From: Pseudomonas sp. Leaf58
GTDB taxonomy: Bacteria > Pseudomonadota > Gammaproteobacteria > Pseudomonadales > Pseudomonadaceae
Assembly: GCF_003627215.1 (NCBI RefSeq)
Contig: NZ_CP032678.1
Coordinates: 806,001 to 870,000 of the forward strand
Reading direction: 5' to 3'
Length of the DNA: 64,000 nt
Shown here: positions 9,103-17,932 of the stretch, one piece after another
How positions within the stretch are numbered: the stretch's first letter is position 1
How the letters are laid out: the number at the start of each line of letters is the position of its first letter
Notes under the pieces: generated by a model
The model's input: only the letters and a program-made list of their open reading frames with translations
The model's database searches: none
Told to the model about the DNA's origin: nothing
Translations under genes and position numbers: made by a program

Positions 9103-10578
9103 ATGTCACACCGCACATCAAAAATCTGGGGCTGGCGGCAGCGGTTGATCTATCGCCTGAATGACGTTGTCGCCATACTCTGGGTGCTTGCGCTGGTGAT
9201 CACATTGATCATCCACGGCTTTTTCAAAATGCGACTGAGCGTCCCGAAAACCCTAGCCATTCTGAACTCAGATGACCTCGGGGACGCCCCGGAGCCATTC
9301 CATGTTCTCAAATACATGTTCTGCCCTGAGCAAGGGTGCCAGACCTTTAGGGGGTACATAGGTCGGAAAATTCAATCCATGGGTAAGTGGCCTATCACAG
9401 ACAAGGATGGCATCATAAGCGCCAACATAAAACTTGCCCTGCTCAGCAAGGCGGTAGAAATTGACCACCTTCCCACCAAGTTCCAAAAAGGGCCACTGCT
9501 GATTTCAATGCTGTCGTGGTCATCTTTCCTTAAAGTCGGCCCCTCCGCGTACGAAGACCCCTACTTGCTTGAGCTACTCGTCGCTACCGACAACTTCCCA
9601 GAACAGCCCCTGCAAAAAAAATCTCTGGATGCTGAATCCATCAGAATCATTGATACTTACTCAAAGTATCCGGATCGGTGGATGCGCGCTGACAGGTCAG
9701 GACATGACTCGATTGATCCGTTAGTAGCGCTTAAGACGCTACTACATGACCTGGCACATGTCGACCTGGCCGAACAGGAGCGATTCAAGAAACTGGAGGA
9801 AACCATAGCCCTGTTGATCGATCACAGACTTGACATGGAGCCCTGTCAAAACGACTTGGAGATTAGGGTCTTGCAAGAGCTCTTGGACAATGGCCTGGGG
9901 ATTTACCACGTCCGAGTAGAAGATCGCCGAAAGGTTAAGGCAATGAACATTGCTGCAGAAGGTATTAATCTCCACCTGCTGCAAAGACTTGGCACCAAGC
10001 AACAAGTCAATCATATCGCCAAGACCCCTTTCCGTGGTTATTCTGAAGATGATCATCTTTGCATTGTAGGTTTTTTAAGTTCTCGGCCAAAGCTGTTCGA
10101 GCGACTTGCTGGAAAGTGGAATGTAACACCAGAAATGGTGGCTAACTATATACGCTCCGGGGCATCGCGAAAGCCGATTTTTTTTGATCATCCATCATTC
10201 ATCGACAATATCCCCATGCTGGTCGCGGACTACCCTGATGTTGCCTTGAGCATGATAAACAATCATCAGTTTGATGGCCGTACTTTGACAATCAGTAGCG
10301 CATTACTGTCAGAAGCGGAAAAACTACCCGAACTGCCAGCCAAAATCACCAAACTCTCGGCACTGAGTCTTATTGAGCGAGCACGCCGTAAGGGATGCTT
10401 CTATAGCCTGGCCCAGCTCAAGCGTAGGGACATAAATACTGTGCTCCAAGCAGCGCTGACGCCAGATCAATATACCTTCATCCGGAAAAAATTGATGGTC
10501 AGCTCCAACAATGCCGATCTATCGAAATTACCTGACTCCGTCCTCGAAGACGTGTGCATGGAGGAATTGGGGCTTTGA
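9103..10578 (+). CDS. Membrane-anchored unrecognised protein with C-terminal MEELGL tag
   Basis: 491 residues. The start is ATG 9103 behind GGAGGGATT, in preference to an upstream ATG at 9031. Residues about 20-42 (VVAILWVLALVITLIIHGFF) form one membrane helix preceded by basic residues, so the large C-terminal part probably faces the cytoplasm. It ends in CMEELGL, a variant of the LxxDLGL tag with Cys at the usual Leu. It is the only tag-bearing protein here with an obvious membrane anchor. Base composition is slightly more AT-rich than its neighbours. Function unknown. Confidence 0.75.
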   Translation: MSHRTSKIWGWRQRLIYRLNDVVAILWVLALVITLIIHGFFKMRLSVPKTLAILNSDDLGDAPEPFHVLKYMFCPEQGCQTFRGYIGRKIQSMGKWPITDKDGIISANIKLALLSKAVEIDHLPTKFQKGPLLISMLSWSSFLKVGPSAYEDPYLLELLVATDNFPEQPLQKKSLDAESIRIIDTYSKYPDRWMRADRSGHDSIDPLVALKTLLHDLAHVDLAEQERFKKLEETIALLIDHRLDMEPCQNDLEIRVLQELLDNGLGIYHVRVEDRRKVKAMNIAAEGINLHLLQRLGTKQQVNHIAKTPFRGYSEDDHLCIVGFLSSRPKLFERLAGKWNVTPEMVANYIRSGASRKPIFFDHPSFIDNIPMLVADYPDVALSMINNHQFDGRTLTISSALLSEAEKLPELPAKITKLSALSLIERARRKGCFYSLAQLKRRDINTVLQAALTPDQYTFIRKKLMVSSNNADLSKLPDSVLEDVCMEELGL

Positions 10579-10631
10579 GGTTGGAGTAGGGCCTTGCTCC
10601 TGTGGGAAACTGAAAAGAAAAAGGTTTCCCC

Positions 10632-11279
10632 ATGCGCAAAAGCACCTGGAGGGCCTACCACGGTAGCCCATTTTGCATAGAGCGATTTGACTATGCCTTC
10701 ACCGAGCACGGCGACGATATCTTCGGCTCGGGCTTTTATTTTGCAACCCACCTCGACGAGGCTCTCAAGTATGCATCGGACAAGTCCAGTCTCAGCACAG
10801 ACCAATTAAGGATAAACCCGACCATTCACATTGCTGATATTACCATGAAAAACCCTTTGCCTTCAGACTACGAAGGCGAAATCACCCAGGCCCAGGTGCG
10901 CGAAATCATCCGACTTGCTCCTCAGGAATCCCGTGAAGAGGGGCTGTGGAAGTGGGGTGATCTGGGCAGTGACTCGCAAGCTTCAGTGATAAGCGATGCG
11001 GCACCGGCCTATGCAGGCTTCCAGTCAGTCCTGAGGGGCTTGAACAACCTCTCCAACGATTTCTTCCAGGGGGAGATCCGCGCCTTCAATAACGCGGTGC
11101 AAAAGGTTCTGGGCTATGATGGCGTCATCCATCGTCTTGTTGATCGCAAAAACTATTTCCTGGTCGCCTGGTTTCCTGAGCAAATCCAGATCATCGAGCG
11201 CACACCTGCTGCCATCATCCGACGCAACCTGCAGCTAGCTGAGGCAAGCCGCCAGGGCGACTCAGACCCAAGCCCTTGA
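10632..11279 (+). CDS. ADP-ribosyltransferase-like protein
   Basis: 215 residues. The N-terminal half carries RAYHGSPFCIERFD, then GSGFYFATHLDEALKYAS, a pattern of ADP-ribosyltransferase folds found in phage and plasmid polyvalent proteins, where YHG-type and GxGxYF motifs line the NAD+ pocket. The segment KVLGYDGVIHRL and KNYFLVAWFPEQIQII near residues 155-190 fits the final strands. It would transfer ADP-ribose from NAD+ to an unknown target. It heads a same-strand group with the genes at 11341 and 12325. Motif reading only. Confidence 0.6.
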   Translation: MRKSTWRAYHGSPFCIERFDYAFTEHGDDIFGSGFYFATHLDEALKYASDKSSLSTDQLRINPTIHIADITMKNPLPSDYEGEITQAQVREIIRLAPQESREEGLWKWGDLGSDSQASVISDAAPAYAGFQSVLRGLNNLSNDFFQGEIRAFNNAVQKVLGYDGVIHRLVDRKNYFLVAWFPEQIQIIERTPAAIIRRNLQLAEASRQGDSDPSP

Positions 11280-11340
11280 GCATTGGGTCATCTTCAGACC
11301 TTGCGGTATACTCAACTTTTTACCAGCAAGGTCAACCAGG

Positions 11341-12321
11341 ATGAGCAAGAAAGACACTCCGGTCTTCGAACTCCACAAGCTGATGATGCACAATACTGAA
11401 GAAGGGGTTCGTGCACTCAGTGGCAAGGGCGCGAAAAAACTTACGCGCCAGCAGTTGATCCGGGATGTCGCGCATCATGAGCCCCAGTTTATGGAGTCGC
11501 TCAACTTCATCATCATGGCTGAAGAGCTGCTTTGGAGTCGCCGGAGCAAGCGGGTAATCCTGCCGGAAACCCCCGAAATTTTTGAACGACTGCTCAATGC
11601 CGAATACACCATGGCAAGCGCAAAAGGCTTCAACCTGCCCTACTCCTCGTTCACCCTGGCGATGCCAGCGGGCCTTAAACACCGGGGCATCGAGCTACCC
11701 CCTTGCCTGGTTGACTATGGCCCCTACGAACAGTCTGACGCTCGGATCATCCATCCGTTTTGCGACTACATCGACGCCCCTCGGTCGGATGTTCATATTG
11801 AAGATTGCACACCGGGCGCTTACTGCCTGAGCATCACCTACCGTGAGGCGGGAACAATGGCCTATGCACGGGCAATGATCTCCGATGATGACCTCCCGAC
11901 CATTCTGGAATCTACCAGCCCGCAGGAGTGCCGAGAGCGCATTGGCGATTATGAAAAGCTCAAGCGCCTGGTCGAGATGAACGATACCGACTACGAAATC
12001 CAGTACTGGCTACTGCGACTGGTGTCAGCCATTGGCATTTATCACGTGGCTACATCAGGCCAGCATTTGCACGAAGGCTTCCCTGGGAAAAAGCCACCCA
12101 CGCTGATCAACAAGGATCCTTCCCAAATGATCCTGATGTCTTACCTCTCGACCGCCACTAGCACCGAGATCAAGCCGGCAATCAAGAAACCGGTGCTGGC
12201 CAAGGAGGCCCTGTCGCTCGACTCCGCCTGGCACTTCAACCAGAGCACTGGCAGCAGCTATGATGAAGATGAGGCTGATGACAATCCGTTCAGCCTGTAT
12301 TTTGCGTCCGGAGGACAATAA
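11341..12321 (+). CDS. Unrecognised 326-residue protein
   Basis: Starts MSKKDTPVFELHKLMMH, preceded by AAGGTCAACCAGG. A TATACT element lies about 30 bases upstream. The protein is soluble with an acidic C-terminal tail (SYDEDEADDNPFSLY). I recognise no domain. It lies 61 bases after the ADP-ribosyltransferase-like gene and three bases before the transglutaminase-like gene, so these may form one unit. It lacks the LxxDLGL tag. Confidence 0.7.
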   Translation: MSKKDTPVFELHKLMMHNTEEGVRALSGKGAKKLTRQQLIRDVAHHEPQFMESLNFIIMAEELLWSRRSKRVILPETPEIFERLLNAEYTMASAKGFNLPYSSFTLAMPAGLKHRGIELPPCLVDYGPYEQSDARIIHPFCDYIDAPRSDVHIEDCTPGAYCLSITYREAGTMAYARAMISDDDLPTILESTSPQECRERIGDYEKLKRLVEMNDTDYEIQYWLLRLVSAIGIYHVATSGQHLHEGFPGKKPPTLINKDPSQMILMSYLSTATSTEIKPAIKKPVLAKEALSLDSAWHFNQSTGSSYDEDEADDNPFSLYFASGGQ

Positions 12322-12324
12322 GCA

Positions 12325-12723
12325 ATGCGCGCCAAAGCCCTGGAAGACCTAGTAAAGCACCTGGAGTACGCTCCCGTGGAGTGCGATGGCATGGCGCGGC
12401 TGGTGGCCACAGTACTCACGCAACACAAAGTTGCGTATCAAGGAATGGCAGGCACGATCACACCCAAAGGCTGTGACTACACGATCCCGCACTTCTGGGT
12501 GCAGGTTGGCGAACTCGTGATCGACTATCGGGCGCAAATGTGGCTTGGGGATGGCAAGGACATCCCCCACGGGGTGGTCAACCTATCGGATTACGCAGCG
12601 CTCTATCAGGGCGAGCCCTTTCAGCTTGATCCATTGTCTGCGACGCTATACGAGATTATGAAAATGCCGTTTCCCATTGAACTGAGAAACGGCTTTCGCG
12701 AATCTGAAGGGCCGGGCAACTAG
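12325..12723 (+). CDS. Small transglutaminase-like (Cys-His-Asp) protein
   Basis: 132 residues, started from GGAGG three bases after the previous stop. It shows a Cys in VECDGMARLVATVL (about residue 20), a His in TIPHFWVQVG (about 51) and an Asp in LVIDYRAQ (about 61). The order and spacing resemble the Cys-His-Asp triad of transglutaminase-like/papain-like small proteins. Activity could be protease, amidase or crosslinking; none is shown. The call rests on three residues and fold pattern. Confidence 0.45.
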   Translation: MRAKALEDLVKHLEYAPVECDGMARLVATVLTQHKVAYQGMAGTITPKGCDYTIPHFWVQVGELVIDYRAQMWLGDGKDIPHGVVNLSDYAALYQGEPFQLDPLSATLYEIMKMPFPIELRNGFRESEGPGN

Positions 12724-12726
12724 CGG

Positions 12727-14357
12727 CTATTGCAAGGCCGCTTCACTGTAATCCAGGTCAGTAATCAACTGTCGCATGGCTTCATCGTCAATCAAGCGTT
12801 TGCGACGCAGTTTGAACAGCGCCTTGCGCTGCACCCCAATCGCCTTGAGGCGCAGGTCTCGCTCAAGGGCTTCCATCGCCTGGGCGCGCTCCCGAACATT
12901 ATCCACAGAGTCCAGCGCATCCACATCCTGGCGATAGTCCGCCATGACCCGCGCCAGCACTTCGGTCATCATCACTGCTTCACCCGCATCCTTGCCGATC
13001 GAGTGAGTGTGCTCCCACTCCTCAAGAAAGCGGATAACTGCGCTGGAAGCTGTGACTTTTGCCAACAAAACCTCTTTCGCCTGGGATTTCTCGGCATCAC
13101 CCTGAACAAAGCGCAGGAACACCGGAATCCCCAGTGCGCCAACCACCAGTGACAAGATGATCACCCCCATGGCAAGGAAGATCATGATGTCCCGACCTGC
13201 GAACAGTTCACCTGCGATCACTACCGGTACCGACATGACCGCCGCCAGGGTGATAGCCCCTCGCACACCCGCAACCGTCATCAAGCCGGAGACCAGCGCA
13301 TCTTGCTCGGGCTTGTGCGGCGTTCTGGTAAGGCGCTTGTACAGCACAGTCAGCTTCTTGTAACCGTAAATCCAGACAAAGCGGGTGACAAAAATCGAAG
13401 CCGTGATGAGCACCACATACTCCGAGAGGTCAAAGAGGCTGAAGGTGTTGAGGTTGTGGTTGCTCACCGTCCCCTCCAGAATTCCAGGTAGGGCGTTACC
13501 CAGAATCACGAAACATGCACCCTCCAGCAGAGCGACGATCACATGCACGACCGATCGGTTCAACATGCGGGTCTGGATATTTTTGGGGAGCATCTCCAAG
13601 CGGGACTGCATCCAGCCAGCGCCTACAGCGGCCAGAATGCCTGACAGGTGCAGGTGCTCTGCCATGACAAACGCGGCAAAGGGCACCAACAGCATCAGGA
13701 ACACCGGGGTAATCGGGTCAAAGAAGCCCCGCGCCGCCATCATCGACTTGCCTTTACCGACCAGCCAGCTGATCGCCCCGCCGACCGCCAGGCCGCCCAC
13801 TGCCATGAGGATCAGCTTGAAACCCGCCTCTACCGGAGAAAACACACCTGACAGCAAAGCGGTAATTGCTACAGCAAAGAGCGAAAGAGAGCTTCCGTCA
13901 TTGAGAAGACTCTCGTAGCCAATTTACGACTAATTCGTTCTGGTAATTTTCCATGCGCCAAAGCCGCAACCGCCACTGCATCAGTCGGCGCCAGCACCGC
14001 CGCCAGGGCGAAACAGGCGGCCAGCGGAATCACCGGCAACAGGAAATTGATGAAGAAGCCGCACAAAATGACGGTCAGTACCACCAGGCCGATGGCCATG
14101 CCCAGCACGGGCCCGCAGTCCTTGGCAAAGGAATTTTTCGGCAGTGAATACGCTTCTACCCAAATCAGTATAGGGATGAAGAGAACCATGAAAATTTCAG
14201 GCTCAATTTCAATGCGAACCCCGTAGCTTGGAATCGCAATGAGCGCCCCCAAGGCAATCTGCAGGAACGGTAGCGGGATAGGTAGCACGTTCGCCAGGAT
14301 CCTGGCGAAACCCACAGTCATGAACATCAAAAAAATCAGGTTAAGCAGCTCCATCAA
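12727..14357 (-). pseudogene. Broken CPA1-family Na+/H+ antiporter (NhaP-like)
   Basis: The N-terminal part (14357-13869) has six or so membrane helices including AVLAPTDAVAVAAL. The C-terminal part (to 12727) continues with FSPVEAGFKLILMAVGG, further helices with GVRGAITLAAV, and a cytoplasmic helical tail. They belong to one CPA1 antiporter. The join near 13905 falls exactly at the family's conserved EGESLLNDG segment: the first frame reads ATRVFSMTEALF and stops, while another frame reads ESLLNDGSSLSLF. About three codons plus a frame shift seem lost, so a simple one-base error does not repair it. Probably inactive. Confidence 0.7.
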
Positions 14358-14389
14358 CCACTCCCGGCAGACAATTTTCAGAATTTACG

Positions 14390-14396
14390 CAATATA
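14390..14396 (-). promoter_or_regulatory. TATATTG promoter-like element
   Basis: On the minus strand TATATTG lies 32 bases before the antiporter start at 14357. Same recurrent heptamer. Confidence 0.3.
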
Positions 14397-14419
14397 TGGC
14401 CAAACCGTCAATGTGTCAA

Positions 14420-15415
14420 TTACAAGCCGAGCCCTTCCTCAAGCGCTGCTGCAGCATACCGCTCTCCGCCACTGGGGTGCAGCAATGCTTGCCCGTGTGT
14501 AAGCACCCGCTCTTTGACCAGATAATCCAGGCTGGATTTGGAGAGACTGTTAAGGGCCTGCAGCCCCAGCTCTTTTGCCGTGAGGCGACACACCAGCTCA
14601 GCAACGCTTTTGCACGCATCATCGCCAACCACGAGCATTTCATTCACAAATTTGCCCGGCTCCTCCACGTCCATGTAATTGGCCAACGTCTGAAGACCAA
14701 TAAAACTCAAATCTAACTGCTGAATATTGGGCAGCCAACGCCTGACTGCTTCATTCTGACCAAAAAGCTTGGCCTGGTAAGCGAATACAGTGGCCAAATC
14801 CGCCTGCGGTAGCTGCAGGTAAGCATTGGGGAAGGTCATTTTTTCCAGAGCCTGCTGGGAGATTTCCAGCCCCGCCTCGTTAAGATGAGGAAGGACAGCA
14901 AAGAACTCGTAGAGGTTCATCATGGCAACCATGTCTCGAACAGCATGGCCCGTCCTGACTCTCAGATCTAAAGCCACCCCGGCTGCATCAGGCCACTGCG
15001 GAAAATACATTTCATGCGCAGGCGTCCAACGGCGCATCTCAAGCTCCAGAAAGAGCTCGGCATTGATACTGGTATCACCCGTCTGTTGACTGGTATCAAT
15101 GCCCTTTAACAGTTCGTTGGAAATGAAGCTCCCGCTGCCTGTCAGCATCGCCAGCCTCAACAATGCATCTCTACCCTGGGAGGAAGCAAGGATCAGCTGC
15201 ACCACGGATCTAGACAAAGTGTCCTGGCCACAACCGTTGCGTGCAAAATCCTGCAGAATGGCCTGGTAGTTTTTCTTCGAGAAAAAGTCACTGAAGATTG
15301 TGTCAAAATCCGCCTGGATCAAATCCGATCGCAAGTGTCCGTAACGACCGAGGTAGCCATTTTTTTCGAGGTATTCGGTCATTTTGGTGTAGTGCTGAGC
15401 GTAACGGACGGACAT
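14420..15415 (-). CDS. Unrecognised 331-residue protein with C-terminal LEEGLGL tag
   Basis: Starts MSVRYAQHYTKMTEYLEKNG at 15415 and ends ALEEGLGL, a tag variant with G at the usual Asp. Helical, soluble, no catalytic motif. It is followed by the broken antiporter on the same strand after 62 bases and diverges from pgpA. Function unknown. Confidence 0.75.
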   Translation of the reverse strand: MSVRYAQHYTKMTEYLEKNGYLGRYGHLRSDLIQADFDTIFSDFFSKKNYQAILQDFARNGCGQDTLSRSVVQLILASSQGRDALLRLAMLTGSGSFISNELLKGIDTSQQTGDTSINAELFLELEMRRWTPAHEMYFPQWPDAAGVALDLRVRTGHAVRDMVAMMNLYEFFAVLPHLNEAGLEISQQALEKMTFPNAYLQLPQADLATVFAYQAKLFGQNEAVRRWLPNIQQLDLSFIGLQTLANYMDVEEPGKFVNEMLVVGDDACKSVAELVCRLTAKELGLQALNSLSKSSLDYLVKERVLTHGQALLHPSGGERYAAAALEEGLGL

Positions 15416-15498
15416 GTGCGACCCCTTTTTCTTTTAAACACTATAGGCCAGGCCTTACCCAGAGCGCAAAAGCGCTTGTTTGATACACGCTTTAGAAA

Positions 15499-15505
15499 TA
15501 TATTG
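15499..15505 (+). promoter_or_regulatory. TATATTG promoter-like element
   Basis: TATATTG lies 26 bases before the pgpA start (15532) in the intergenic region with the divergent tagged gene. Confidence 0.35.
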
Positions 15506-15531
15506 CAGCAACCCGAATTTTGGAGTGTCCC

Positions 15532-16035
15532 ATGGAAAACCCTCAAGATTTCACCCGACCGCTCAAACCTGACCCCCGACTGACCTTGCACTTCATCGCC
15601 ACAGGCTTTGGCTCTGGTTTGCTTCCAAAAGCACCCGGCACGTGGGGGAGTATCGCGGCACTGCCATTGGGCATGGCCCTGCTGGAGCTGCCCACCTTGT
15701 GGATGGCCATCGTCATTCTGGTCGCTACCGTGGCAGGCATCTGGGTTTGTGATCAGGTATGCAAAGACCTGGGCACAACCGAGGATAACCAGTCGATCGT
15801 CTGGGACGAGTTTGTTGGCATGTGGTTGGCCATGCTGTTCATTCCTGGGCAGCATCAACTGGCCTGGGCATTGCTCGCTTTCGTGCTGTTCCGGATCTTC
15901 GATGTCCTAAAGCCAGGCCCTATCGGTTACTTGGATCGCTCGCTCAAAGGTGGGTGGGGCATCATGCTCGACGATGTGGCTGCAGGTTCATCTGCCATGC
16001 TGGTGGTGCTGGGCCTGACCTACGTATTCGCCTAA
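15532..16035 (+). CDS. pgpA: Phosphatidylglycerophosphatase A family protein
   Basis: 167 residues, usual for PgpA. Motifs include GFGSGLLPKAPGTWGS near the N-terminus, DNQSIVWDEFVGMW in the middle with the conserved acidic residues, and FRIFDVLKPGPIGYLDR followed by GGWGIMLDDVAAG near the end. Several hydrophobic helices fit an inner-membrane enzyme that dephosphorylates phosphatidylglycerophosphate. The start is ATG 15532 after TGGAG rather than the TTG at 15520. A membrane lipid enzyme on a plasmid is an uncommon cargo; it probably duplicates a host gene. Confidence 0.9.
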   Translation: MENPQDFTRPLKPDPRLTLHFIATGFGSGLLPKAPGTWGSIAALPLGMALLELPTLWMAIVILVATVAGIWVCDQVCKDLGTTEDNQSIVWDEFVGMWLAMLFIPGQHQLAWALLAFVLFRIFDVLKPGPIGYLDRSLKGGWGIMLDDVAAGSSAMLVVLGLTYVFA

Positions 16036-16060
16036 CCCTCGCTGCCGCACCTGGTGAAAC

Positions 16061-16918
16061 TCAGCCACCCAGTGAGATTTCCAGGGTGTGCTCCAACCAT
16101 GCGGCCTCGATGATCGCGTGGTACACCGCCTTGATGTCACACGCATAGAGCCCGGAGGTGGAAAAGGCATTGAGCTCGACCACCTTCGGCACGCCATTTG
16201 AAATGGCTACGTCGCACGTGTAGGCAATATCCACTTGATAGGCATGGCTGGCCACCTGTTGCGCCAACGTCTGACAGGCACTGTCGACTTCAGTGGAGAT
16301 GTCGATCTCGCCGCTGACCATGTACCTCGACCCTGCCACCACCTTGCGGTTAACGATCACAAAGCGGTACTCAGCCTCTACAAGCACTCCTCGGCTGACC
16401 AACGTCAGTGTTTCAACCGGCACATTGGTGAGCTGGCGCAGCGCCGAAAACTCCTGGGCTGCCTGGTCACGCTTGACGGGAAGGCCGGTGAAAGTCTTCG
16501 CCCCTGAATCTGGGCGGATGAACAGCGTTTCTGACTGAAACAAGTCGAAGAACCATTCAGGCCGCCTTATCAATTGCGCGTAGGGCACGAACACATGCTG
16601 CTCGTTCAGTAGCCACTCGGCGGGCAGCTGATGCATGTACTGGCTACAACGAAACCGCTCATCGTCATAGTACGCGCCAGGGGTATTGCCCTTGTGAACG
16701 CGCATGAAATAGCGGGTAAACGGAATGCTGCCGACAATGACCAGGCAGGCGTCTGGGGTAAACAGCGGGGCCGATGGGATGGCATTCACCGCAGGTTTGA
16801 CCGCCACCGCCACCTGATGCCCAAGCTTCAGCAACCACTCTGGCAGCCACAGCTGATCGTTTTTTTCCAGCTGCGCCCGGTCAAACAAAAAGCAGGTTTT
16901 TGAAGTCAAAGCTGCCAT
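16061..16918 (-). CDS. ATP-grasp domain protein
   Basis: 285 residues. The C-terminal two-thirds resemble ATP-grasp ligases of the phage-associated DUF4343 kind: TLFIRPDSGAKTFTGLPV (about 130-150), RGVLVEAEYRFVIVNRKVVAGSRY (nucleotide-binding strands) and PKVVELNAFSTSGLYACD (metal-binding E and N). Such enzymes join a carboxylate to an amine through an acylphosphate; the substrate is unknown. It is convergent with pgpA and diverges from the nuclease-like gene at 16989. Confidence 0.7.
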   Translation of the reverse strand: MAALTSKTCFLFDRAQLEKNDQLWLPEWLLKLGHQVAVAVKPAVNAIPSAPLFTPDACLVIVGSIPFTRYFMRVHKGNTPGAYYDDERFRCSQYMHQLPAEWLLNEQHVFVPYAQLIRRPEWFFDLFQSETLFIRPDSGAKTFTGLPVKRDQAAQEFSALRQLTNVPVETLTLVSRGVLVEAEYRFVIVNRKVVAGSRYMVSGEIDISTEVDSACQTLAQQVASHAYQVDIAYTCDVAISNGVPKVVELNAFSTSGLYACDIKAVYHAIIEAAWLEHTLEISLGG

Positions 16919-16947
16919 TGGAAATTCTCACCATAACGTTTTTGCGG

Positions 16948-16954
16948 TATATTG
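16948..16954 (+). promoter_or_regulatory. TATATTG promoter-like element
   Basis: TATATTG lies 34 bases before the start at 16989, with a partial -35 (TTCTCA) 17 bases upstream. One of the better candidates for a true promoter among the recurrent heptamers. Confidence 0.4.
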
Positions 16955-16988
16955 ACTTAAGCACGTATTTTACGACAGTTGAAGAGCT

Positions 16989-17882
16989 ATGACACGATCT
17001 CTTTTCAGCCTGGAGGGCAACACCTGCCGGCGCGTTGCCTCATGGCTACCCAGCCTTGAGCGGGATTTGCAGCGTCTCATGGAGCAGCATCTCAATACAT
17101 TTCTTGGCGTGACCTTTCTGGCCAGCGAATGGACAATGCACGGCCAAGTTGAAATGCGGGTGGACACGATCGGCATCGATGGCGATGGTTTTCCCGTGAT
17201 CATCGAATACAAGAAGGTGGGCTCGGACAATATCCTGAACCAGGCACTGTTTTACCTGAGCGCACTCAAGCAGCGACAAGGGGATTTCACCGAGCTGGTG
17301 CGATCCCGGCTGGGCGAGCACATGGCCCAGGCCATTGACTGGAAGGGAGCGCGGGCGCTGTGCATTGCCCATGAGTTTCACCCCTATGATCTGAACCTGC
17401 TGGATCAAACCCGCGCCAATGTCGACCTGGTGACCTTCGAGTTCTTTGCCAACAGCACGTTTGAGCTCGATATCGTCAAAAGCCACCGGATCTATCGCAA
17501 ACCACCTCCACAAGCGCCTGCGCCGCGCTCACGACTCACTTTCGGTGAAATGCTGACCTTCGCTTCACCACAGGTGCAAAGCCTTGCCAGGGGCCTGCAG
17601 GAGGCCCTGGGTCAGATTGATGAGGGACTGTATTTCGTCGATTGCAAGGACGGCCTCATCTTCAGCACCTTGAGTGCCGAACTAGGGCGCGTCCACCTCA
17701 GTGGCTCGATGCACCCGAAACTCAAGGTGACCATGCATTCTCATCCGAGTGAAAGCCAAGCCCTGGCATTTCCAGGACTCAAGGTTGGTCAGGGTGGCAG
17801 TCAGGTCACCTTGCGCACTGCGGAGCAGCTGGATGCGATGGTGGCATGGATCACCGACCAGGTCATGCAGTCAATGCGCTAG
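16989..17882 (+). CDS. NucS/DUF91-like PD-(D/E)xK nuclease with DUF5655-type C-terminus
   Basis: 297 residues. The N-terminal half has the restriction-fold signature VDTIGIDGDGFPVIIEYKK, giving D and ExK at the expected spacing. The following helices (NILNQALFYLSALKQ) fit DUF91/NucS-like proteins. The C-terminal 100 residues resemble the small domain often fused to these nucleases. It probably binds or cuts DNA; a mismatch-specific role as in NucS is not shown. The next gene follows after 50 bases on the same strand. Confidence 0.65.
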   Translation: MTRSLFSLEGNTCRRVASWLPSLERDLQRLMEQHLNTFLGVTFLASEWTMHGQVEMRVDTIGIDGDGFPVIIEYKKVGSDNILNQALFYLSALKQRQGDFTELVRSRLGEHMAQAIDWKGARALCIAHEFHPYDLNLLDQTRANVDLVTFEFFANSTFELDIVKSHRIYRKPPPQAPAPRSRLTFGEMLTFASPQVQSLARGLQEALGQIDEGLYFVDCKDGLIFSTLSAELGRVHLSGSMHPKLKVTMHSHPSESQALAFPGLKVGQGGSQVTLRTAEQLDAMVAWITDQVMQSMR

Positions 17883-17932
17883 GTTGCTTCCCCTCACTCC
17901 GGAAGGGGTAGAATGTGGAAAAGGAGAACCTC

